This document shows, piece by piece, positions 23,810-32,393 of a stretch of 64,000 nt of DNA. Within the stretch, counting starts at the first letter, position 1. Every line of letters begins with the position of its first letter. Below the pieces are notes generated by a model. The model saw only the letters and a program-made list of their open reading frames with translations. It had not been told where the DNA came from and searched no databases. Position numbers and translations under genes: made by a program. The stretch is taken from the NCBI RefSeq assembly GCF_014636935.1, contig NZ_BMES01000002.1, forward strand, positions 248,001-312,000, read 5' to 3'. Source of the stretch: Alsobacter metallidurans. Lineage in GTDB: Bacteria > Pseudomonadota > Alphaproteobacteria > Rhizobiales > Beijerinckiaceae.

Positions 23810-24603
23810 CGACGAAGAGATGGCTTTTGGCGCCCAGGCGAGCCGCAATGGCCAGCCAGGCGAGAAAGCGGCTCAGAACAATCCTGACCAGCCCATGGAA
23901 GGGTGCAGGTCGGCTTCGCAATCCTGCCAAGGCGCCGGATCTGCTGGTGGGATCGTGATGGCGGACTGGCAGTATCGAAATTAGATGATAAGTTTGTATC
24001 AGTCGGTGTCGATCCCGATCGCTTAATCACCCGATAGGCGGACGAAACGAGGCAACGCGGCGACTAGTCTTTGCTAAGACACATTCACCGCGCTTGATCC
24101 GTATCAGGCTCTTGGGTCAGGGCAGAACGTATCGGTCCGACAAGTTCGGATCCCCTTACGCAGGCCTTCAAGCGGCTGAACATCTGGCCTATCTAAAACC
24201 CAGGAGAAACCAGGGCGACACAGCCATGGGGCAGGGCTCTACCAAACCGAGTCCGCAGTAATCGACGTCTGCTTTAGCAGGAAGCGGCAGCCAAATCCGC
24301 GCCGATCGGGATCAATTTTTACAACAACAACTCCGATCAAGCTAAGGACAACCTGCCATTCGTCAGGCGCCCTGTCGAGCTCTGCAGCAACATCTCGGAA
24401 GAGGGACGAAGCGCAGCCTTACCGCTGCGCTCAGACGAAGGCGTTGAACAAATTAATCATTCGAAGGAATGAAAGATCGAAGGCATCCGAGGTGGGCGCT
24501 CATGCGATTCATTCGCGCATCGATTATGTCTCATATTCTGCAGGTTACTCTAACTGCGATGTGAGCCCGCACGATACTGCCGCCGTCTGCTAGGAGCGAC
24601 CGG
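23810..24603. other. Gene-poor, AT-richer stretch
   Basis: Nearly 800 bases with no convincing coding frame on either strand. Base composition shifts to AT-richer from about 23960 on, with stop codons in all frames. No inverted repeats of insertion-sequence type and no tRNA were recognised. It looks like the left part of an acquired segment whose only intact gene is the next one. Confidence 0.55.
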
Positions 24604-26184
24604 ATGAGCGTTTCGACGATGTCCCGCAACAGCCTTCTCATCTGGGCGACCTTTGGGATTGCGGTAGCTTTAGTCAACCCTGCACGAGAGATGCTAACGC
24701 AAGATGATAGCTGGGCTTATGCCCGGTCAGTCCTCTATCTACTAGAGACTGGCACGTACAAATTAGACAATTGGTCAGCGGCAAATAATCCCGTGCAGAT
24801 ATATATTGCCGCCGGGCTTTCTAGATTTTTCGGATACTCTCTAATCTTGCTTAATTTGTCCACGATTTTCTATTTTTGCTTACTTGCATTCTCATTTAAG
24901 CAGTTACTCGAAAATTCTGGAATTGAACCATCCAACGCAGCTTTGGTCACCTTGGGGTTGATGGCCAGCCCTCTCTTATTCGTACTCACATTCACGTTTA
25001 TGACTGACATTCAGTTTCTGGCTTGGCTGTTTCTCGCGGTCTCGCTGTATTCGAAAGGGATGGCCGGTAGCCGGCCCTACCTATTAGCTGGCTCGGTAGC
25101 TGCAGCTGCCGCTGTAGGAACACGGCAATTTGGCGTCGCAATAGTCGGTGGATGGCTAGTCGCGCTTCTGTTGGCCGGTGCAGGGCGACGACTTGACCTG
25201 TCCAGATCAGCCTTAGCGATCACGCTGCCCTGCATTGCGGCAATATTACAGATAATTATTGGATTAAACGAGCCAAACGTCACACAGCTTTATCGCTTTG
25301 CAGAACAGCGTGCTTTCTTATCTCACTCAACCGGCGAGCTACTGCTTGAATTGGTCTGGCGCATATCGATATTCGTTCAGTATCTCGCTATTCTTTTGGT
25401 GCCAGTCGTCCCAATTATTGTGGGATTAATGTTTCGGGCTCATCTAAAGAAGCGCCTCAGGCCGGGGATGCTAATCGCGGCTCTCGCAACGGCCGGAGCA
25501 GTCCTGATCGGTTTATGTATTGACTCTAGGCTGACCGTTCGACCAGCAGCAGTAGGCAGCTTGCCATGGCAATCGCTGGGGCTATTCTGGATGTGGGATA
25601 CGATCCTTGGCAGGGGGCGCTTACGCCAGATACTTGACCTCGCGGGTATCGTTGCCGTGGCGCCTTGCGCATGGCTCGCTTATGATCGCTTAGCGAACGT
25701 ATGCGCTCGTTGGCCGGCCAAGCCACAATCGCTTCTTATAGCCGGGACAGCAGCAAGTTTATTCGTGCTGCAGGTCGGCTACATCCAATTCAATGACACA
25801 TATGTCGTTACTTATGTCCCATTCGCTTTGCTGATGCTCGCCTCCGCATTGGCGGAATACGGACTCGACCGACGATGGTTTGCTGTCGGCTCCCTCTCAT
25901 GCGTATGTTGCATCTTAGGTCTCTCGGCCTACCTCCGCGATAGCCATGACAAGCAGGAGTTAGCTTGGGCAGCGGCTGAGAAGCGCTTGCAGCAGGGTTT
26001 TACCGCTGAGCAGGTTGGTGGCCCAAGGCAATGGGCTGAATACCATGGAGCTTTTGATCGTTGGATAGCCGCTGGAATGCCTGGCATCAAGCCGCCGGCA
26101 GCACCCCCGGAACTCGGTGAAGATCGACTTCATGACCCTTTCTACTCTTGGTTGGAGACTAGAAAAAAGGGTGCTGATCCTTGA
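24604..26184 (+). CDS. GT-C-type (PMT/ArnT-like) membrane glycosyltransferase candidate
   Basis: 526 residues with about 10-12 transmembrane helices and a hydrophilic C-terminal tail of ~90 residues. The first extracytoplasmic loop carries Q-D-D-S-W-A-Y with Asp at ~34-35, the position and style of the catalytic acidic residues in GT39/ArnT-type glycosyltransferases that use polyprenyl-phosphate sugars. 'TFMTDIQFLAWLFLAVSLY' and 'GTRQFGVAIVGG' also fit. Donor and acceptor cannot be told. Codon use is strikingly unlike the neighbours (many TTA, ATA, AGA codons and A/T third positions), a sign of recent horizontal transfer. ATG with GGAG upstream. Confidence 0.7.
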   Translation: MSVSTMSRNSLLIWATFGIAVALVNPAREMLTQDDSWAYARSVLYLLETGTYKLDNWSAANNPVQIYIAAGLSRFFGYSLILLNLSTIFYFCLLAFSFKQLLENSGIEPSNAALVTLGLMASPLLFVLTFTFMTDIQFLAWLFLAVSLYSKGMAGSRPYLLAGSVAAAAAVGTRQFGVAIVGGWLVALLLAGAGRRLDLSRSALAITLPCIAAILQIIIGLNEPNVTQLYRFAEQRAFLSHSTGELLLELVWRISIFVQYLAILLVPVVPIIVGLMFRAHLKKRLRPGMLIAALATAGAVLIGLCIDSRLTVRPAAVGSLPWQSLGLFWMWDTILGRGRLRQILDLAGIVAVAPCAWLAYDRLANVCARWPAKPQSLLIAGTAASLFVLQVGYIQFNDTYVVTYVPFALLMLASALAEYGLDRRWFAVGSLSCVCCILGLSAYLRDSHDKQELAWAAAEKRLQQGFTAEQVGGPRQWAEYHGAFDRWIAAGMPGIKPPAAPPELGEDRLHDPFYSWLETRKKGADP

Positions 26185-26951
26185 CCCGGTTGTGCGCCGA
26201 CTTGCTGAACGGGCTGCCAGCAAGGCCGTCGCCAAGCTACTGGCGCTATCGAGAGTTGATGCGATGATGCTGGGCCCCAGACACAGCGGGGTCCGCCACG
26301 TGCTTCGGCAAAGTCTGGCAAGGCATTATGCAGACCTTGGCTCGCCGACAACCCAGCGGAACAGAGCGGACTGGCGGAAGGGGTGTCCTTCGTAGTTACC
26401 GCTTAGAGCTCTACGATCGTGTCGCTTTTGGCCCACGAGAGAACAGTACCCCAGCGGCTACCCCAGACGCTCTGGGCAACTGCCGCCTTGTGCCTTTCAG
26501 GGCAAAAGCACGGGTCCGAGTCGCGTTGGACGCGCCAGAGATTTAGAGACCTAGGTCGTTGCCAGCGAAAATTTCCAATACTCTTTTCCTTATTTGCCGG
26601 GGGACAACGCTGATGGCCAGTGACCCTGTTCGCAGGGGCCGGAAATCGGATCCTTCGCAAGTAAACTAAGTGGCAACTGCGTTCGACCGGATCGCGATGA
26701 AGTTTCGTAGCTCGCGGCCGTTCGACACTGATATCGACATGTCCCAGATAATCTCTGCGTGCGAGGTAATGGCCAATGAGCGCAAAGCGGTTCGGCCTGC
26801 GAAGTTTCAGCGCCACTCCGACCCTTAATCGTCAGCTGATCGCATTGCAGATTCTTCATCACAGCCGGGTCTGTCATGTGCTCAGCGGCACACGTCAACA
26901 GGCCCGTTTTGGCTAAGCTTGGTATCAGCCCGTGGATGCAGGAGACGCGCC
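26185..26951. other. Gene-free stretch, possible gene remnants
   Basis: About 770 bases with only short broken frames on both strands (longest about 130 codons) and none resembling a known family. Composition is intermediate between the AT-rich island and the GC-rich chromosome. It may be decayed DNA flanking the acquired segment; the last ~70 bases must contain the promoter of the following protease-like gene. Confidence 0.5.
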
Positions 26952-27545
26952 ATGACCGTCGTGCTCAGGACAGACAGCGACAACTACGTGCATCAGCTTT
27001 GGGCTCAGGACCAGGCCGCTACGTGTGCGGTGGCGAGCATCTGGATGGCGCGGAACCAGGCCAAGCAGTCGACCGCCACCGAAGACGAGTGGAGCCTGGC
27101 CTGGCGACTATACAATCGGGTCGTGCTGAACTGCCCTTCGGATCTCATTCCATTTCCGCCAGCGCCGAGGACCTTCAACGCCAGTTCCTTCGCGAATGAT
27201 GAGAAGACGTTCGCCAACAAGTTCTCGAATTTTGGAACGTTCATGCAGCAGGTTATCGACGCGCTCAAGCTGGACGGGCTCAAGGTGAATTCTTCAACTG
27301 CGTTCAGCAAAGGGACCCAGATCGACAAGTCGAAGCTTTCGGACACGACGCCGGCGATCGTTCTTCTGGGATGGTATAATGGCGCGAAGCGCAATGGTGG
27401 TCATTTCATCGTTGCTTCTCGGGTGACGAGCAAAGGATCGATTGTTTACCTGGATCCGTGGGGTGGACAGTTGAGCGAGGCCGGCACAGGTCCGCAGTAC
27501 CAGACCACGGGCGTCTTCGAGCAGGTCACCTACATCTCGCGGTGA
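26952..27545 (+). CDS. Papain-like cysteine protease domain protein, candidate effector
   Basis: A 197-residue protein with no signal peptide or membrane segment. The arrangement Q19...C25 ('WAQDQAATCAVASIWM'), H151 ('NGGHFIVAS') and D168 ('VYLDPWGG') matches the oxyanion Gln, nucleophile, general base and orienting Asp of papain-like (C39/C70 AvrRpt2-type) peptidases, in the expected order and spacing. The ATG at 26952 follows GCAGGAGACG; the frame is open 33 bases further upstream without a better start. It sits in front of the TPR-caspase gene and about 4 kb from the T6SS. A role as secreted protease or deamidase-like toxin is an inference; no immunity-like gene is adjacent. Confidence 0.68.
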   Translation: MTVVLRTDSDNYVHQLWAQDQAATCAVASIWMARNQAKQSTATEDEWSLAWRLYNRVVLNCPSDLIPFPPAPRTFNASSFANDEKTFANKFSNFGTFMQQVIDALKLDGLKVNSSTAFSKGTQIDKSKLSDTTPAIVLLGWYNGAKRNGGHFIVASRVTSKGSIVYLDPWGGQLSEAGTGPQYQTTGVFEQVTYISR

Positions 27546-27830
27546 TCGCCGGTTTCGAGAGACGAACCGGAGCCTCGGCGCGCAGGACGGCCAGCATCGA
27601 CATGCTCCGTCCCCGCGGCTGCCTGGGTGCGGTGCGGTCTCGTTCTCCCCATCGCACACGCAATCGCGACAGCAATACGCCAGTGCGCCCAGAGCGCCCT
27701 TATGGCCGCTGCGGGCGCGGGGCCGCGACGCGGTCGCCCCGCGGCGATCGAGCGCGTGCGGGCCCACACAGACGCCAGGCAAGACATCGTGGAAAAAGAA
27801 CTGTAGGCTCAGCGTGAGGTGGGTACGGGT

Positions 27831-29975
27831 ATGTTTCACTGTACATACAGCACTGTATTCAAGCAGGCGCCCAGCGGGCGAAAGCTGGTCCGCCTCCGGT
27901 TCCACAAGAGGCCCTTCGTCTCGCGTCTCGCCGGTGTGAGGCTCACGCTGGCGGTGGCCGTTCTCAGCACGGTTGTATTTGGCGCGCCTCTCGGCGCTCA
28001 GGAGGCCGCCCTCAGCGAAAAGGCGCTCTGCGAGAGCTCGGCGGTTCAGCGCGAGAAGGCCGTGCCGGCTTGCACCCACCTGATCGAGGGAGCGGCCGAC
28101 GCGCAGACGGCCGCGGGCTATCTCAACAACCGCGCCATTGCGTTCGCGCAAATCGGCATGACGGACGACGCGATCGCCGACCTTAACGCCGCGATCGCCA
28201 AGAACCCGGTTTTTGTGGACGCAATCAAGAACCGCGGGCTGCTGCTGGTCAGGAAGAACGAGCTCGATCGGGCCATCGCGGACTTTAACGCGGCGCTGAA
28301 GCTGGCTCCCACCCGCCTGGACATCGTCAACTTGCGCGGCGCGGCGCTGCAGTCAAAGCAGGAATTCAACCTTTCGGTTGCCGACTTCAACAAAATCTTG
28401 CTGAAAGAGCCGAAGAACTACGCAGCTCTCGTCAATCGTTCTTTGTCGTTCTACTATATGCGCAAGCTGGACGAGGCAATCAAGGATCTGAACGCCGCGA
28501 TCGTCCTGCAGCCGGACGCGACGAAAGCTTACCAGAATCGCGCTCTTGCACTGAGCGACAAGGGCCGATACGCCGACGCGATCAGCGATGCGACCTACAT
28601 CCTGTCCAAGACGCCCAACGACGTGGAAGCCTTGTCGGTGCGGGCTGACGCGTGGCGCTTGTCCGGCAATCTCGCGAAGGCGAAGGACGATGCGGATGCG
28701 GCGGTCGCGATCGCGCCCGACGACGCCCGCACGCGCAACGTGCGCGCGCTCGTGTTGCGCGACGGCGGCGACCTCGAAGGCGCGCTCGCGGATCTCGACG
28801 CCGCGATCCTGCAGGACCCGCGTTTTGACGTCGCTTTGGCCAACCGTGGAGACGTGCAGCAAAAGCTCGGCGCCAGCGAGCGCGCTCGCGCGGATCTCGA
28901 CAAGGCGATTGCGATCAACCCGGGCAACCCTGTGGCTTTGGCCTATCGGGGCAATCTGTACCGCGAGCGGGGCGAATACGAGCTCGCGCTGGCGGACTAT
29001 AACCGGACCCTGAAGGTCGTTCCGGACTTCGCCGAGGGGATCGTAGGCCGTGGGCTCGTGCATGAGGCGCGACACGAGATCGACCTTGCGAGGGCTGATT
29101 ATCTCAAGGCGACCAAGTTGCCTTCGGCCCTGGACGGCGATCGTACGCGGCTGTCCCAGTCGGTTGCGCGCCAACGGCTTGAGGTCTTGGCGAAGCTCGA
29201 GGAAATCAAGCGCAACGAGGAAGCCGCCCAACTCACCATCAAGAAGTCGCCCGAGCCGGTGGCGGCCAGGCCAGATCCCGGTCGACGCGTGGCGCTTGTG
29301 ATCGGAAACGGCGCATACCGCGACGTTCCCGCATTGCCGAACCCGAAGAGCGACGCCAATCTGGTCGCCGAAACGTTGAAGAGCATCGGCTTCCAGCTCG
29401 TTACGGTCCGGACAGACCAGGATCGTGCATCCATGCTGGCGGCGTTGCGGGATTTCGCCGCGGAGGCCGACAAGGCCGACTGGGCGATCATTTACTACGC
29501 CGGCCATGGCATTCAGCTGAACGGCGTAAACTACACGATCCCGACCGACGCTATGCTGAAGAACGACCGCGACGTTCCGGACGAAACCATCTCACTGGAT
29601 CGCCTGCTCACCACCGTGGACGGCGCGAAGAAGCTCAAGCTCGTCATCCTGGACGCTTGCAGGGACAATCCGTTCGCGTCCCGCATGGCACGTACGGTCG
29701 CGACCCGCTCGGTTAGCCGCGGGCTCGCGCGCCTGGAGGATGTGCAAGGCGGTGTTCTGGTGGCTTACGCGGCGCGAGACGGGCAAGTGGCGAGCGACGG
29801 CAACCAGCGCAACTCGCCTTTCGTCCAGTCGCTCGTGCGCCGGATCCAGGAGCCCAACACGGAAATCAACATGGTGTTCAGGCGCGTCCGCGACGACGTT
29901 CTAAAGACGACGTCCGGCCGGCAGGAACCGTGGGTTTACGGGTCGCTCTCCGGTTCCGAATACTACTTCAAATGA
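27831..29975 (+). CDS. TPR-repeat caspase-family (C14) protein
   Basis: 714 residues. A hydrophobic segment at ~36-58 ending GAPLGAQE looks like an uncleaved anchor or late signal peptide; a GTG at 27936 would give a classic short signal peptide. About ten tetratricopeptide repeats follow (residues ~80-440; repeated 'AIADLNAAI...P' units), then a helical linker. The caspase-like domain begins at ~486 with RRVALVIGNGAY, has the catalytic His at ~559 in YYAGHG and the catalytic Cys at ~610 in DACRDNPF, so the dyad is intact. The ATG at 27831 has GAGGTG nine bases upstream. It overlaps the TraB gene by four bases (ATGA), so both are translated together. Substrate unknown; the TPR part probably binds a partner. 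Confidence 0.9.
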   Translation: MFHCTYSTVFKQAPSGRKLVRLRFHKRPFVSRLAGVRLTLAVAVLSTVVFGAPLGAQEAALSEKALCESSAVQREKAVPACTHLIEGAADAQTAAGYLNNRAIAFAQIGMTDDAIADLNAAIAKNPVFVDAIKNRGLLLVRKNELDRAIADFNAALKLAPTRLDIVNLRGAALQSKQEFNLSVADFNKILLKEPKNYAALVNRSLSFYYMRKLDEAIKDLNAAIVLQPDATKAYQNRALALSDKGRYADAISDATYILSKTPNDVEALSVRADAWRLSGNLAKAKDDADAAVAIAPDDARTRNVRALVLRDGGDLEGALADLDAAILQDPRFDVALANRGDVQQKLGASERARADLDKAIAINPGNPVALAYRGNLYRERGEYELALADYNRTLKVVPDFAEGIVGRGLVHEARHEIDLARADYLKATKLPSALDGDRTRLSQSVARQRLEVLAKLEEIKRNEEAAQLTIKKSPEPVAARPDPGRRVALVIGNGAYRDVPALPNPKSDANLVAETLKSIGFQLVTVRTDQDRASMLAALRDFAAEADKADWAIIYYAGHGIQLNGVNYTIPTDAMLKNDRDVPDETISLDRLLTTVDGAKKLKLVILDACRDNPFASRMARTVATRSVSRGLARLEDVQGGVLVAYAARDGQVASDGNQRNSPFVQSLVRRIQEPNTEINMVFRRVRDDVLKTTSGRQEPWVYGSLSGSEYYFK

Positions 29976-30973
29976 ACGGGCGGGTCGTTCGGCGACGCCG
30001 CCCGCGCATCGGCGCTCTTTGCGGGCTCATGATAACGGGCTTCGTCGCCGTTCTGGCCGGATGGCCGGCGCGGGCGAGCGCGCAAGGCTCCCCGTCGCTG
30101 CAGGGATCCGCGCAGACGCGCCCGTCCCCAAGGCCGGGGGCGCCGGACGGGATCGTGTACAAGATCGTCCGGGCCGGCGCGCCTCCGTCCTATCTGGTCG
30201 GCACGCTGCATCTGGGCGACGAGCGGGTCAAGTTGCCGCGCGTGGTCGAGCCTTTGCTGGGCGAAGTCAGGCTCGTTCTGCTGGAGCTGGATCCGAAACA
30301 AATGGACGGTTCTCCCGCAACGGCGAAACGCGTCGCCAGGGACCTAGCCGAAAGCGATCCCTCCCGCCGCGCCAAGGCTTTGCTGTCGCCAACCGATTTC
30401 TTGGCGCTCGGCAATTGGATGAAGGAACGCAACCTCCCGGCGCGGATGCTCGACGGCAAGCTGTCGGCGCTTGTACTGCTTCTGGATGGTCAGGACGGCA
30501 GCCGCGAAGCCGATAGGGGAGCCGGCCTCGACGCTCAGTTGGCCGAGCTGTCGGCCAGCCGAAACCTTCCGGTCGGCGGGCTCGAGACGATCGTCGAAAC
30601 CGTGCGGGCGCTCGACGACGTGCCCCCGCAGGTGCTGGCGGAGGTCCTGATGCGGATGATGGCGACACGTGATCAGCATCTGCGGATCCGCGAACGTACC
30701 GTTCAGTATTACGAAGCCGGCGATGACGGCGGCCTTTATGCATGGATGCGGCAGCCGTCATACCTGTCGGAAACGCCGCCGCTGGGTCTTCCACCTGCGT
30801 TTCTCGAAGCGATCCTGGAGCGGCGGACAGCCATCTTCGCCGCGCGAGCCTTGCCCGAACTGGATAAAGGCGGCGTGCTGATCGCAGTCGGAGCGGCGCA
30901 CCTGGCGGGACCCCATGGGCTGGTGGAGTTGCTGGGACGAGGCGGTTTCAACGTGCGGCGCCTCGGACGCTAG
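29972..30973 (+). CDS. TraB/GumN family protein
   Basis: A 333-residue protein with an N-terminal signal/anchor (~14-36, ending ARASAQGS). It carries the TraB/PrgY/GumN signature YLVGTLHLGDER, with G77-T78-L79-H80; 'VLLELDPKQM', 'LDAQLAELSASRNLPVGGLETI' and the terminal 'GGVLIAVGAAHLAGPHGLVELL' are also conserved in the family. TraB-like proteins share a fold with EreA/Tiki-type metallohydrolases; Tiki proteins are membrane proteases, so an exported protease-like role is possible. Its start overlaps the stop of the TPR-caspase gene, implying joint function. Confidence 0.88.
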   Translation: MNGRVVRRRRPRIGALCGLMITGFVAVLAGWPARASAQGSPSLQGSAQTRPSPRPGAPDGIVYKIVRAGAPPSYLVGTLHLGDERVKLPRVVEPLLGEVRLVLLELDPKQMDGSPATAKRVARDLAESDPSRRAKALLSPTDFLALGNWMKERNLPARMLDGKLSALVLLLDGQDGSREADRGAGLDAQLAELSASRNLPVGGLETIVETVRALDDVPPQVLAEVLMRMMATRDQHLRIRERTVQYYEAGDDGGLYAWMRQPSYLSETPPLGLPPAFLEAILERRTAIFAARALPELDKGGVLIAVGAAHLAGPHGLVELLGRGGFNVRRLGR

Positions 30974-31054
30974 CGCAGGCTGCAGGCCCATTGGCGAAGT
31001 ATGGGCGCCATGGCGTTTTTGCAGCATTGCTGCGCCTTGCTGCAGATGAGGTTA

Positions 31055-31813
31055 TCACCCAGGCGGCCGCGTCCGGTCGCCCGCCCCGGGCTCCGCCTCG
31101 TCGCTTGCAACCGAGATCATTAGCGCCGTGACGTTGTCCCGGGCGCCGTTGCGCAAGGCTTCTGCGACGAGTTCGTCCGGCCCGGAGCCTTTCGCGATCA
31201 GCGCGGCCAGGTCATGCGACGGGAGGGCTCCGTGCAGGCCGTCCGAACACAGGATCACGGTGTCGCCGGGCTCCAGCAATCCGGCCACCTTGTCCAGCTG
31301 CAGCGCATCGGCGGCCCCGACCGCCCGGGTGATCACGTTGGCTTTGGGATGACGCGGCGCGTCTTCGAGCGGGATCATGCCCGCATCCACCATGTCCTGA
31401 ACGAGGCTGTGGTCCCGCGTGAGGCGGGTCACCTCGCCGTCACGGCAAAGATAAGCGCGCGAGTCGCCGGCCCACAGGCAGGCGAAGTGGTTGCCCCGCG
31501 CCATTGCGGCCACCACCGTGCTCGCCATCGTGACCGGCGACCCGTCAGGGTTGACGGCGGCGCGCAATCGTTCGTGCACGGCGTCCAGCCGCAGCCTCAC
31601 CTGGGCCAGCAGTTCGGCCGCCGAGAGCCCCTGCGGCATGTCCTGCAGCGCCTCGACGATCGCAGCCGAAGCGACGTCGCCCGCGCCGTGACCGCCGGCG
31701 CCGTCGGCGACCGCCCACAGGCCGATGTCGGACCGCTCCAGATAGGCGTCCTCGTTTCGGGTCCTGACCCGGCCTGGATGGGTTGCGCCACGGGAGTTGA
31801 ACCGAAGCGTCAT
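31055..31813 (-). CDS. pppA: T6SS-associated PP2C-type serine/threonine phosphatase PppA
   Basis: A 252-residue metal-dependent phosphatase. Motifs in order: 'TRNEDAYL', 'WAVADGAGGHGAGD' (metal-binding Asp and Gly), 'WAGDSRAYLC', 'LCSDGLHGAL' and 'GARDNVTALMI'. PppA removes the phosphothreonines added by PpkA and so turns the T6SS threonine-phosphorylation pathway off. The ATG at 31813 overlaps the tagF stop (ATGA). Last gene of the minus-strand unit that starts at clpV. The C-terminal ~18 residues are an acidic/Gly tail. Confidence 0.93.
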   Translation of the reverse strand: MTLRFNSRGATHPGRVRTRNEDAYLERSDIGLWAVADGAGGHGAGDVASAAIVEALQDMPQGLSAAELLAQVRLRLDAVHERLRAAVNPDGSPVTMASTVVAAMARGNHFACLWAGDSRAYLCRDGEVTRLTRDHSLVQDMVDAGMIPLEDAPRHPKANVITRAVGAADALQLDKVAGLLEPGDTVILCSDGLHGALPSHDLAALIAKGSGPDELVAEALRNGARDNVTALMISVASDEAEPGAGDRTRPPG

Positions 31814-32334
31814 GACGCCCTCGCGATCATGCCCGGGAAGGCGGACGGAGCGGGCAGGCCCGCGTCGGAAAGACGGCTTCGGCCGGGCGACCACCATCCC
31901 GGCGCGGGCGCGGGCTCGGGCGGCCATGCGCCGGCATCGTCCCATGGGAGCAATTCGTCGATCAGGGCGTCGGCCCGAATCCGGAGGCGGGAGGCGAGGC
32001 TCACGCGCTCGGCCATGTCTTCGTACCACAGGGGCGGAGCGGCGGGTTCATCCGGGCCGGCGAGACGCACCACCGCGAGCGGGAACAGGCGGTCGACCCA
32101 GTCGCGGCTCGGCGCAAGCACCCCTTCGACGATAGCGACGCCTTCAGCGCCCGCGATCCTGAAGCGCCACACGGGAGCCTGCTCCCAGACATCGTGCAGG
32201 TCAGTCCCGAAGGCGTCCTTCACGGCCGCCATGGCGTCCTGCAACCACCGGTCCCACGCCGCAACGAACGCGTCCGGGACATTGCGTCGGACGAAATCCC
32301 CATGCGCCGGGATCTTGCCGTAGAAGCCGATCAT
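31810..32334 (-). CDS. tagF: T6SS-associated protein TagF
   Basis: A 174-residue cytoplasmic protein with the TagF N-terminus 'GFYGKIPAHGDFVRRNVP' and 'WDRWLQDAM', followed by 'GVLAPSRDWVDRLFPLAVV'. TagF acts as a post-translational repressor of T6SS assembly in several bacteria. It is coupled to pppA by a four-base overlap; in some relatives TagF and PppA are one fused protein. The Pro/Trp-rich C-terminus is poorly conserved. Confidence 0.92.
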   Translation of the reverse strand: MIGFYGKIPAHGDFVRRNVPDAFVAAWDRWLQDAMAAVKDAFGTDLHDVWEQAPVWRFRIAGAEGVAIVEGVLAPSRDWVDRLFPLAVVRLAGPDEPAAPPLWYEDMAERVSLASRLRIRADALIDELLPWDDAGAWPPEPAPAPGWWSPGRSRLSDAGLPAPSAFPGMIARAS

Positions 32335-32393
32335 CGCGCCGGTTCTCCTCGAGCGGCCGCTTGAAGCCGGGCAGATCGGCCCAGCTCTCGGGG

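Noticed and set aside
26117-26395. Short frame overlapping the glycosyltransferase end
   Set aside because: It overlaps the end of the glycosyltransferase out of frame, and nothing in it resembles a known family or transposase.
26403-26816. 137-codon minus-strand frame in the gap
   Set aside because: No ribosome-binding site or family resemblance; possibly decayed DNA but not supportable as a gene.
27838-27858. Repeated ACTGTA/ACAG elements resembling a regulator site
   Set aside because: They fall inside the likely coding start of the TPR-caspase gene and match no alphaproteobacterial LexA or other known operator.
30985-31045. Inverted repeats CGCCATGGCG-TTTTT and GCAGC-ATT-GCTGC after the TraB gene
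   Set aside because: The first has no room for a loop and the second has no T tract after it; not convincing as a terminator although the place would fit.
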